Source: Treponema sp. UBA4267 (GTDB lineage Bacteria > Spirochaetota > Spirochaetia > Treponematales > Treponemataceae). Taken from it: 14,564 nt of DNA. Under the pieces are notes generated by a model. The model was not told the origin of the DNA. It saw only the letters and a list, made by a program, of their open reading frames with translations, and made no database searches. Every line of letters begins with the position of its first letter. Positions within the stretch are counted from its first letter, which is position 1. Below are positions 7,570-13,415 of the stretch, in pieces. A program made the position numbers and the translations under genes. The stretch covers positions 1 to 14,564 of the forward strand of contig DGWD01000001.1 in assembly GCA_002395155.1 (NCBI GenBank), read 5' to 3'.

Positions 7570-7730
7570 CCCAAGAGTTTATCTTGGGGGCGATGCAGGA
7601 GTGTCCCCCGCTAGAAGGCGGGCTGCTCGCCGGCTCAGGCATAGCCTTCGCCGAGACTCGCTAAAAACAGTCCACTGGACTGTTTTTGCCTGCGTTGCAG
7701 GCCGCTCCCTAAGGGGTCGACTTTCCCCTC
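7570..7730. repeat. GC-rich modular palindromic repeat element
   Basis: A GC-rich block with stacked inverted repeats sits in AT-rich surroundings. It includes CCCAAGA/TCTTGGG (7570-7576 and 7582-7588), GGCG/CGCC near 7617-7631, a 12-bp hairpin at 7663-7687, GCCTGC-GTT-GCAGGC (7688-7702), and CCCTAAGGGG. Read on the minus strand it shares blocks with an insertion inside pstB: GGAAAGT then CCCCTTA then CGGCC, and TCTAGCGGGG followed by ACA. It shares GGTCGACT with the insertion in pstA. It replaces the 3' part of the KAP gene and ends about 18 bp before the DUF523 start codon. Limits are approximate, and no transposase is present, so any mobility would be in trans. Confidence 0.7.
7663..7687. 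terminator. Bidirectional terminator-like hairpin inside the repeat
   Basis: AAAAACAGTCCA (7663-7674), a single C, and TGGACTGTTTTT (7676-7687) form a perfect inverted repeat. Its A-tract and T-tract make it look like a rho-independent terminator in both directions, although the one-base loop would force the stem to open slightly. It may be a module of the repeat, since the related pstB copy lacks it. Confidence 0.5.
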
Positions 7731-7748
7731 ATAATATCGAGGTAAAAA

Positions 7749-8186
7749 ATGAAAATCCTAGTCAGTGCCTGTCTTGTGGGCGAAAATTGTAAATATAACG
7801 GGGGGAACAATCTTAATGAGAGGCTGGTGGAATTTCTGGCGGGTCATGAGGTGGTTAAGGTTTGTCCGGAAGTTTTGGGTGGGCTTGCGACTCCGAGGGT
7901 GCCGGCGGAAATTCAAAAAGGGCAGGTTGTAAACACTGAAGGCAAGAATGTCACTAAGGAATTTGAGGCGGGGGCTTTGAGGGCTTTTGAGATTGTGGAA
8001 AAGGAAAAGCCTGATTTGATTATTCTCCAGAGCAGAAGTCCTTCCTGCGGAATCAAGCAAATTTATGACGGGACTTTTTCTGGCAAGAAAATCCCAGGAC
8101 ATGGACTTTTTGCAAATCTCTGCATTAAGGCCGGATACAAGGTACTGGATATTGAAGATATTGATGAGTATTTTTCACACAATTAA
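7749..8186 (+). CDS. DUF523 family protein
   Basis: The 145-residue protein matches DUF523 over its full length: SACLVGENCKYNG with C8 and C14, VCPEVLGGLATPRVPAE with C39, and LQSRSPSCG with C100. The conserved cysteines suggest metal or cofactor binding or redox chemistry, but the biochemical role of the family is not established. It starts at ATG 7749 with GAGGT at 7739-7743. The GC-rich repeat ends just upstream, so the promoter must lie in the short AT-rich gap (CATAATAT at about 7730-7737 is a -10-like candidate) or inside the repeat itself. Base composition is richer in G than in the upstream island genes, suggesting a return to core chromosome. No terminator is visible in the 30 bp before the convergent gene. 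Confidence 0.88.
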   Translation: MKILVSACLVGENCKYNGGNNLNERLVEFLAGHEVVKVCPEVLGGLATPRVPAEIQKGQVVNTEGKNVTKEFEAGALRAFEIVEKEKPDLIILQSRSPSCGIKQIYDGTFSGKKIPGHGLFANLCIKAGYKVLDIEDIDEYFSHN

Positions 8187-8216
8187 GTTATAGTGATGCA
8201 CAAAGAGTAATTGACC

Positions 8217-8852
8217 TTATTCCAAAATCTCACCATCCCGACTAATTACAATGATACGCCAGGGAAGGAATTTTCCGCTTGCTTTAAGGGCATCTGTTGC
8301 AGCACGTTCAAGTCCTCCGCAGCAGGGAACTTCCATTCTCACAATAGTAAGACTCTTTATGTTGTTCTGACTTATAATCGCTGAAAGCTTTTCTGTGTAG
8401 TCGCCCTCATCTAGTTTTGGACAGCCGACGAGCGTAATGTGATTCTTGATAAAATCCCTATGGAAAGCAGCGTATGCATAGGCTGTACAGTCAGCAGCAA
8501 TCAGAAGATTTGCATTTTCATAAAAAGGTGCCTGAACAGGAAGCAGTTTGATTTGAACCGGCCACTGCATCAGTTCGCTTTTTACGGCTGTTCTTTCCGA
8601 GTGTTGCTGCATGAGATTCTGCTTTCTCTTTTCTACAGCCTGTGGATCATATTCTGCACATTCCCGCTCGTCAATTGAAATTGCACCTGCAGGGCAGGCC
8701 GGAAGACAGTCTCCAAAACCATCACAAAAATCATCACGTAAAAGATGAGCCTTTCCATTCTCCATAACAATTGCATTTTCGTGGCAGGCAGAAGCACATA
8801 AACCACAGCCAGTGCATTTTTCCTCATCAATCTTAACAATCTTTCTAATCAT
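8217..8852 (-). CDS. Ferredoxin-like 4Fe-4S dicluster protein
   Basis: The 211-residue protein has two N-terminal cluster motifs: CTGCGLCASAC (C13, C16, C19, C23, with histidine instead of the usual proline next) and CDGFGDCLPACP (C43, C49, C53). After a linker, the C-terminal part has an LLIAADCTAYAYAAFH segment, LVGCPKLD, and MEVPCCGGLERA. The extra cysteines could hold another metal site. Proteins of this layout are frequent in anaerobes and presumably carry electrons in the cytoplasm; the partner is unknown. The start ATG (complement of 8850-8852) has GAGGT upstream at a good distance. It is transcribed leftward, convergent with the DUF523 gene and divergent from pstS, with a 265-bp shared upstream region. 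Confidence 0.88.
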   Translation of the reverse strand: MIRKIVKIDEEKCTGCGLCASACHENAIVMENGKAHLLRDDFCDGFGDCLPACPAGAISIDERECAEYDPQAVEKRKQNLMQQHSERTAVKSELMQWPVQIKLLPVQAPFYENANLLIAADCTAYAYAAFHRDFIKNHITLVGCPKLDEGDYTEKLSAIISQNNIKSLTIVRMEVPCCGGLERAATDALKASGKFLPWRIIVISRDGEILE

Positions 8853-9021
8853 AATTAACCTCGATTTAATCCTATTTATTGCTTTAATTTATCAGCAGGT
8901 AATGAAGAAGAATGTTGTTAAAACAACAAAAATCAAATAAACTAGAAATATGAATATCCTTGAGTTGATTAAACATCCTCTTTTTACTGGCCTTGATGTT
9001 CTCTGGACTCTTTATTATTTT
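8853..9021. other. Intergenic region between divergent ferredoxin and pstS genes
   Basis: No gene is supported here. The stretch holds the leftward ferredoxin promoter, not clearly resolvable, and an inverted repeat TGTTGTT-AA-AACAACA at 8913-8928 that could be an operator or a weak hairpin. A 28-codon frame at 8950-9036 runs into the phosphate-box array and is not convincing. Confidence 0.4.
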
Positions 9022-9075
9022 TTTACATGTTCTTAACAATTTTTACATTGGAACTTAACACAACTCCTGTAGATT
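9022..9075 (+). promoter_or_regulatory. Pho-box array 1 and -10 of pstS
   Basis: Hexamers with an 11-bp period are TTTACA (9022), TTAACA (9033), degenerate TACATT (9044) and TTAACA (9055). Both TTAACA units are preceded by C. TAGATT at 9070-9075, starting 10 bp after the last box, is a -10-like hexamer with no separate -35, as expected of an activator-dependent promoter. The layout parallels Bacillus PhoP sites (TT-A/T/C-ACA about 11 bp apart). Position and target make a phosphate-starvation operator likely. The same layout recurs at 10078 and 14522. Confidence 0.8.
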
Positions 9076-9092
9076 TAGGACATCTTAATAAA

Positions 9093-9112
9093 GAGATTAA
9101 AATCTCAAGGAG
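9093..9112 (+). promoter_or_regulatory. Hairpin abutting the pstS Shine-Dalgarno
   Basis: GAGATT-AA-AATCTC (9093-9106) is directly followed by AAGGAG (9107-9112), 5 bp before ATG 9118. The small stem could keep the ribosome site exposed or protect the mRNA. The Shine-Dalgarno itself is consensus and fixes the pstS start. Confidence 0.6.
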
Positions 9113-9117
9113 TTATT

Positions 9118-9981
9118 ATGAAAATCAATCTACAGAAAATGATTCTTGGAGCAATTTTGGCTACATCGATTTGTTCGGTTTATGCTGCTCCAAAATTTAA
9201 CAGCAAGAAATCAATTACAGTTTTGAGTCGGGAAGACGGATCTGGAACGCGGGGTGCTTTTATTGAACTTTTTGGTATTGAAAAAAAAGATACATCAGGT
9301 AAAAAAGTTGATTACACAACTGACGAAGCTGCAATTACAAATTCAACTGCAGTAATGCTTGCAAGTGTTGCCGGTGATAATTATGCTATTGGTTATGTTT
9401 CACTTGGTTCACTAAATGATTCTGTAAAAGCCGTAAAAATTGACGGTGCAGATGCAACTGTTTCAAACATCAATAATGGTTCGTATAAAATTAGTCGTCC
9501 GTTCAATATTGCAGTAAAAGAGGGGCTTACCCCTGTTGCTCAGGATTTCGTAAATTTTATTTTAAGTGATAAAGGACAAAAAGTTATTGCTGCTAACAAG
9601 TATATTCAAGTTGCAGCTAAGTCTTACATTTCTTCAAAAGCCAGCGGAAAAATTGTAGTTTCAGGTTCATCTTCAGTTTCACCAGTTATGGAAAAATTGA
9701 TTGAAGCATACAAAAGCGAAAACCCAAATGCAAAGATCGAACTTCAGACTTCCGATAGTACAACTGGGGTAACAAACGCAATCAACGGAACCTGCGATAT
9801 TGGAATGGTAAGTCGCAGTCTTAAAGATTCAGAAAAATCAAAGGGCGTTCAGGAAGTTACAATTGCAATTGATGGAATTGCCGTAATTGTAAACAAATCA
9901 AATCCAACAGAAAACCTTTCAAAAGCCCAGGTAGAACAAATTTTTACTGGAAAAACTTTGAAGTGGAATGAAGTAAAATAA
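9118..9981 (+). CDS. pstS: Phosphate-binding protein PstS, circularly permuted
   Basis: The 287-residue protein has a signal peptide (residues 1-23 or 24, VYA-A site, no good lipobox), so it should be periplasmic and deliver phosphate to PstCA. Residues 29-167 are what normally forms the second half of PstS: SREDGSGTRGAF (37-48), the IGYVSLGSL strand, ISRPFNIAVK, and a terminal ILSDKGQKVI helix. Residues 176-287 are what normally forms the first half: IVVSGSSSVSPVMEKL, TGVTNAINGTCDIGMVSR, IAIDGIAVIVN, and IFTGKTLKWNEVK, exactly where the canonical protein would pass into the SREDGSGTR part. All phosphate-contact motifs are present, in permuted order. I recall a similar order in some Clostridia but could not check it. 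It is expressed alone from Pho-box array 1 and followed by a strong terminator. Confidence 0.9.
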   Translation: MKINLQKMILGAILATSICSVYAAPKFNSKKSITVLSREDGSGTRGAFIELFGIEKKDTSGKKVDYTTDEAAITNSTAVMLASVAGDNYAIGYVSLGSLNDSVKAVKIDGADATVSNINNGSYKISRPFNIAVKEGLTPVAQDFVNFILSDKGQKVIAANKYIQVAAKSYISSKASGKIVVSGSSSVSPVMEKLIEAYKSENPNAKIELQTSDSTTGVTNAINGTCDIGMVSRSLKDSEKSKGVQEVTIAIDGIAVIVNKSNPTENLSKAQVEQIFTGKTLKWNEVK

Positions 9982-10042
9982 TAATCACCAGGCAATACGA
10001 CGAGTCAAGGCACACTACGTTGAATTATCCCCCAAATAATTG

Positions 10043-10080
10043 AAAACCTCCAGCTAAAAAACTGGAGGTTTTCTTTTTTT
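10043..10080 (+). terminator. Rho-independent terminator after pstS
   Basis: AAAACCTCCAG (10043-10053) and CTGGAGGTTTT (10062-10072) form an 11-bp stem with an 8-base loop, followed by C and seven T (10074-10080). It separates pstS from the rest of the operon and lets pstS be made in excess. Its last three Ts are also the first bases of Pho-box array 2. Confidence 0.9.
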
Positions 10081-10131
10081 ACATAATCTTAACAAATCCT
10101 TCCATATATCTTAACAATCTTCATTTAAATT
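10078..10131 (+). promoter_or_regulatory. Pho-box array 2 and -10 of the pstC operon
   Basis: The units TTTACA (10078), TTAACA (10089), degenerate TTCCAT (10100) and TTAACA (10111) keep an exact 11-bp period. TAAATT at 10126-10131 begins 10 bp after the last box, the same geometry as before pstS. Transcription would start at about the pstC ATG (10138), where only a weak GAG lies upstream, so the operon mRNA may be leaderless. Confidence 0.8.
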
Positions 10132-10137
10132 AGAGCC

Positions 10138-10986
10138 ATGAAAATTAAAGAGAAATTCTGGGAAATTATTTTTCTCCTGGCGGCGGGATTCAGTTTTCTT
10201 GCTGTTCTTTTAATCTGTCTGTTTTTATTTGCAAATGGCATTCCGGCTATACAAAAAATTGGAGTTGCAGATTTTTTGTTTGGAACTAAATGGAAACCGG
10301 GAAACGATCTTTATGGCATTTTTCCCATGATTTTGGGAAGTTTTTATGTAACTGTAGGAGCCGTTATTGTTGGAGTTCCAGTTGGACTTATGACTGCAGT
10401 TTTTCTGTCAAAGTTCTGTCCTGAATGGCTGCATAAAATTCTTAAACCTGCAATTGATTTACTGGCGGGAATTCCAAGTGTAGTTTACGGATTTTTTGGA
10501 CTTATGGTAATTGTGCCTGCTGTCCGAAATGTTTTTGGAGGAAATGGTTCTTCTATTCTTACAGCAAGTATTCTTCTCGGAATGATGATTTTACCAACAA
10601 TTATTTCTGTTTCTGAAAGTGCCTTGAATGCTGTTCCTCAAAGCTTTTACGAGGGAAGCCGTGCTATTGGTGCAACCCATGAACGAAGTGTTTTTAAGAC
10701 TATGTTGCCTGCAGCAAAATCTGGAATTATGGCTGGAATAATTCTAGGAATTGGTCGTGCAATTGGTGAAACAATGGCGGTTATTATGGTTGCCGGAAAT
10801 CAAGCTCGAATCCCGGATTCAATTTTGAAAGGCATAAGAACTTTGACAGCGAACATTGTTATTGAAATGGGGTATGCAACTGACCTTCACAGGGAAGCGC
10901 TTATTGCGACTGGTGTTGTTTTGTTTGTATTTATTCTGCTGATTAATTTGACTTTTAATCTTGTAAAAAACAGGGGACGCTTATGA
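10138..10986 (+). CDS. pstC: Phosphate ABC transporter permease PstC
   Basis: The 282-residue protein is an integral membrane permease with about six spans (first at 10-32). It carries the characteristic PstC stretch YGIFPMILGSFYVT (59-72), GIPSVVYGFFGL (111-122), and the EAA loop EGSRAIGATHERSVFKTMLPAAKSGI (172-197), which docks on the PstB ATPase. GRAIGETMAV (206-215) is typical. It pairs with PstA to form the phosphate channel in the inner membrane. Length is normal, and no insertion is present, unlike pstA and pstB. It is the first gene of the operon; its TGA overlaps the pstA ATG. Only a weak ribosome site precedes it, and the promoter's -10 is just 7 bp upstream of the ATG. Confidence 0.95.
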   Translation: MKIKEKFWEIIFLLAAGFSFLAVLLICLFLFANGIPAIQKIGVADFLFGTKWKPGNDLYGIFPMILGSFYVTVGAVIVGVPVGLMTAVFLSKFCPEWLHKILKPAIDLLAGIPSVVYGFFGLMVIVPAVRNVFGGNGSSILTASILLGMMILPTIISVSESALNAVPQSFYEGSRAIGATHERSVFKTMLPAAKSGIMAGIILGIGRAIGETMAVIMVAGNQARIPDSILKGIRTLTANIVIEMGYATDLHREALIATGVVLFVFILLINLTFNLVKNRGRL

Positions 10987-11921
10987 TGAAAATTGAGTTA
11001 GGGATTGGAGCACCTTTAGTCGACCGCAGCCGGAACGGAGTGGAGGCGAGGACGATGAGCGTTAGCGAAGTGCGGAAAGCCCGGCGACCGCTTGCGGGCG
11101 CAACTTCCATAAAAACAAAATCTGGATTTGTCAGAGCCGGTGTTTATTTTTGTTCAGGAATCACTTTTGCAGTTTTGATTTATATGCTTGTCTACATTTT
11201 TGTAAAAGGCGTGCCTTATTTGTCTTCATCACTTTTTAGCTGGAACTACAATTCGGAAAATTGTTCGGTGGTGCCGGCTCTTGTGAACACTTTGATTATG
11301 ACGCTGCTTGCATTGTTGATTGCTTGTCCTTTGGGAATTGGAAGTGCCATCTACCTTGTGGAATACGCCCGTAAAGGAAACCGCTTTGTGAATGTGGTTC
11401 GCATGACTACAGAAACTTTAACAGGCATTCCTTCTATTATTTATGGACTTTTTGGAATGCTGCTGTTTGTGGAATTTTTGCACTGGGGATATTCGCTGAT
11501 GGCTGGAGCCGCAACTGTTGCAATAATGATTCTTCCAACAATTATGCGGACTACAGAAGAAGCTTTGCTTGCGGTGGCAGATTCATTCCGGGAAGGAAGT
11601 TATGGACTTGGAGCCGGAAAATTACGCACGGTGTTTAAGGTAATCTTGCCAAGTGCTGTGCCAGGTATTTTGAGTGGAGTAATTCTTGCAACCGGGCGCG
11701 TTGCAGGTGAAACTGCTGCCTTAATTTACACTGCGGGAACTGTAGCTCAGGTGCCGGAAAATCTGTTTGGGTCTGGCCGAACGCTTGCAGTTCACATGTA
11801 TGTATTGAGTTCTGAAGGACTTCATACCGGGCAGGCCTTTGCTACGGCTGTTGTGCTTTTGGCAATGGTTGTGGGGATTAATGCTTTGGCAAATGTGATA
11901 GCAAAAAGAGTCAAAAAATAA
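10983..11921 (+). CDS. pstA: Phosphate ABC transporter permease PstA with N-terminal repeat insert
   Basis: The 312-residue protein is the second phosphate channel subunit. From residue 47 on it is an ordinary PstA: SGFVRAGVYF, first span about 52-75, VPALVNTLIMT, GIGSAIYLVEYA, GIPSIIYGLFGM, the EAA loop EGSYGLGAGKLRTVFKVILPSAVPGI, and GRVAGETAALIYTAG. Residues about 12-41 are an arginine- and glutamate-rich segment encoded by a GC-rich block unlike the rest of the gene. This block is an in-frame repeat insertion (listed separately) and lies in the cytoplasmic tail before the first span, where extra residues are probably tolerated. ATG 10983 overlaps the pstC stop; ATG 10986 is an alternative start, both served by AGGGG at about 10972-10976. 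It is followed by pstB after 12 bp. Confidence 0.94.
   Translation: MMKIELGIGAPLVDRSRNGVEARTMSVSEVRKARRPLAGATSIKTKSGFVRAGVYFCSGITFAVLIYMLVYIFVKGVPYLSSSLFSWNYNSENCSVVPALVNTLIMTLLALLIACPLGIGSAIYLVEYARKGNRFVNVVRMTTETLTGIPSIIYGLFGMLLFVEFLHWGYSLMAGAATVAIMILPTIMRTTEEALLAVADSFREGSYGLGAGKLRTVFKVILPSAVPGILSGVILATGRVAGETAALIYTAGTVAQVPENLFGSGRTLAVHMYVLSSEGLHTGQAFATAVVLLAMVVGINALANVIAKRVKK
11016..11105. repeat. GC-rich in-frame repeat insertion within pstA
   Basis: This block is about 70 percent GC by my count over 11021-11100, inside a gene of far lower GC. It has no stop in the pstA frame. CGACCGC occurs near both ends (11021-11027 and 11085-11091), and GCCCG/CGGGC can form a stem around 11079-11098. 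Its minus strand shares CACTCCGTT (11034-11042) with the pstB insertion, and GGTCGACT with the 7570-7730 element. It encodes about 30 residues absent from usual PstA. Ends are estimated from where PstA-like sequence resumes. Confidence 0.7.
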
Positions 11922-11933
11922 TGGAAGGACGAT

Positions 11934-12767
11934 ATGAATAAAATAGAAATTAAAAATCTTGATTTATTTTATGGCAGCTTTCATGCCCTTAAAAAAATAA
12001 ATCTTGAAATTCCCGAGCATCAGATTACGGCGTTTATTGGGCCAAGTGGTTGCGGAAAATCTACTTTGCTTAAATCCATAAACCGTATGAATGATCTGGT
12101 GGAAGGATGTAAAATCAATGGGGAGATTCTAATCAGAAATGGATGGAAAGTTTCCCCTTACGGCCACACTTCGTTGCGTCCTATCCTCTCTAGCGGGGAC
12201 AGCCCGCAACACTCCGTTTTCTGGAATATCCTCGAAAAATCCACCGACGTAAACTTGCTTCGTAAAAATGTGGGAATGGTATTTCAAAAACCTAATCCTT
12301 TTCCTATGAGCATTTATGACAATATTGCTTATGGACCACGTACTCACGGAATTAAGCGGAAAGCCGATTTAGATGAAATTGTTGAAACTTCCCTACAGAA
12401 TGCGGCAATCTGGGATGAATTAAAAGATAACCTGAAAAAATCAGCATTGGAATTAAGTGGAGGTCAGCAGCAGCGGCTTTGTATTGCACGTGCTCTTGCA
12501 GTAGAACCAGAAGTCCTGCTTATGGATGAACCAACTTCGGCTCTGGATCCAATTTCAACTTCAAAAATAGAAGACTGTGTTCTTAGACTAAAAGAAAAAT
12601 ACACCATTGTAATTGTTACCCACAATATGCAGCAGGCAGTTCGTGTAAGCGATAAAACTGTTTTCTTCCTGTTGGGAGAAATTATCGAGTCAGGTAATAC
12701 CGAACAGATTTTCAGTAAGCCTAAGATGAAAAAGACGGAAGACTATATAACCGGACGTTTTGGTTGA
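11934..12767 (+). CDS. pstB: Phosphate ABC transporter ATPase PstB with internal repeat insert
   Basis: The 277-residue cytoplasmic ATPase powers phosphate uptake. Walker A GPSGCGKST is at 36-44, Q-loop FQKPNPFP at 117-124 (Q118), signature LSGGQQQR at 174-181, Walker B LLMDEPTSALD at 195-205, and the switch histidine in VTHN follows. PstB proteins are typically about 250 residues. The excess of about 27 lies at residues 68-97, between GEILI and NILEKSTDVNLLRK, where the family normally has a tight D-G-x turn. That segment is encoded by a GC-rich repeat (listed separately) and is in frame. Because the catalytic motifs are intact and the site is a surface hairpin of the antiparallel beta subdomain, the enzyme is probably still active. 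GGAAGGA at 11923-11929 is the ribosome site. Confidence 0.95.
   Translation: MNKIEIKNLDLFYGSFHALKKINLEIPEHQITAFIGPSGCGKSTLLKSINRMNDLVEGCKINGEILIRNGWKVSPYGHTSLRPILSSGDSPQHSVFWNILEKSTDVNLLRKNVGMVFQKPNPFPMSIYDNIAYGPRTHGIKRKADLDEIVETSLQNAAIWDELKDNLKKSALELSGGQQQRLCIARALAVEPEVLLMDEPTSALDPISTSKIEDCVLRLKEKYTIVIVTHNMQQAVRVSDKTVFFLLGEIIESGNTEQIFSKPKMKKTEDYITGRFG
12138..12224. repeat. In-frame repeat insertion within pstB
   Basis: The block adds a net 81 bp or so, a multiple of three, to pstB. It contains GTTGC-GTCC (12173-12181) able to pair with GGAC (12197-12200) and GCAAC (12206-12210) around a 5-base bulge. Shared words tie it to the 7570-7730 element: GGAAAGT, CCCCTTA, CGGCC (12145-12165), and TCTAGCGGGG (12189-12198). 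They also tie it to the pstA insertion: CACTCCGTT (12210-12218). Ends are inferred from the break in PstB homology. Confidence 0.72.
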
Positions 12768-12779
12768 TGGAGAAAAAAA

Positions 12780-13415
12780 ATGCGAGAAAAATATGAACAG
12801 GAATTAAAGAAGCTGAACTCAGCTATTATCAATATGGGAAAGATGATAGAAATTGCCATTGAAAGTTCCATGATTGCACTAATGGGACGTGATACAGAAG
12901 CAGCAAAAACTGTAGGTCAGAATGATGAAGCCATAAATGAAATGGAAAGGGAAATTGAAGCTCAGTGCATGAAGCTTTTGCTCCAGCAGCAGCCAATGGC
13001 AACAGATTTAAGAATGATAACAGCGGCATTAAAAATGATTACGGATATGGAACGAATCGGAGACCACGCGGCTGATGTGGCAGATTTGGTTTTGAATGTT
13101 CCTGACTGTAAATATGGGAAAATGAATGAAATAACCGAGATGAGTTCTGAAATAATCAAAATGCTTCACGATGCTGTGCAGTCATACATAGACAAAGATT
13201 TTAACAAAGCAAAAAATGTAATTGCTCACGATGATGTAATTGATGATTTGTACCACGTAATAAAAAAAGACTTAGTTGAAAAGATTCGTGAAACGACAGA
13301 AGGAGAAACAATTCTTGATTATCTTTTGATTGCAAAATACATAGAACGTATCGGTGATCACGCTACAAACATTGCAGAATGGGTAATTTTTGCGTTGACT
13401 GGGGAGAGAGAATGA
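12780..13415 (+). CDS. phoU: Phosphate signalling protein PhoU
   Basis: The 211-residue protein is a two-repeat helical PhoU with the metal-binding motif in each half: ERIGDHAADVADL from residue 91 and ERIGDHATNIAEW from 189. In characterised systems PhoU links the PstSCAB transporter to the PhoR/PhoB-type two-component pathway and restrains uptake when phosphate is plentiful. Length is normal, and no insertion is seen. It lies 12 bp after pstB with GGAG just upstream, and its stop overlaps the next gene's ATG (ATGA), so it belongs to the same mRNA. No two-component genes are in the window; they may lie to the right. Confidence 0.95.
   Translation: MREKYEQELKKLNSAIINMGKMIEIAIESSMIALMGRDTEAAKTVGQNDEAINEMEREIEAQCMKLLLQQQPMATDLRMITAALKMITDMERIGDHAADVADLVLNVPDCKYGKMNEITEMSSEIIKMLHDAVQSYIDKDFNKAKNVIAHDDVIDDLYHVIKKDLVEKIRETTEGETILDYLLIAKYIERIGDHATNIAEWVIFALTGERE

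Noticed and set aside
7535..7792. An 85-codon plus-strand frame across the GC-rich repeat into the DUF523 gene
   Set aside because: It is arginine-rich because of the repeat's GC content, overlaps two real genes in another frame, and lacks a start signal.
8950..9036. A 28-codon hydrophobic frame upstream of pstS
   Set aside because: It has no Shine-Dalgarno and its last codons lie in Pho-box array 1, whose spacing explains the sequence better.
9022..9060. E. coli-type Pho box (CTGTCAT repeats) upstream of pstS
   Set aside because: The unit here is CTTAACA with an 11-bp period, closer to the Bacillus PhoP pattern, so I describe it by its own consensus.
13379..13411. Upstream ATG at 13379 as the YibE/F start
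   Set aside because: It lies inside phoU without a ribosome site, whereas ATG 13412 has GGGGAGAGAG and a standard ATGA overlap, and gives a proper N-terminal span.
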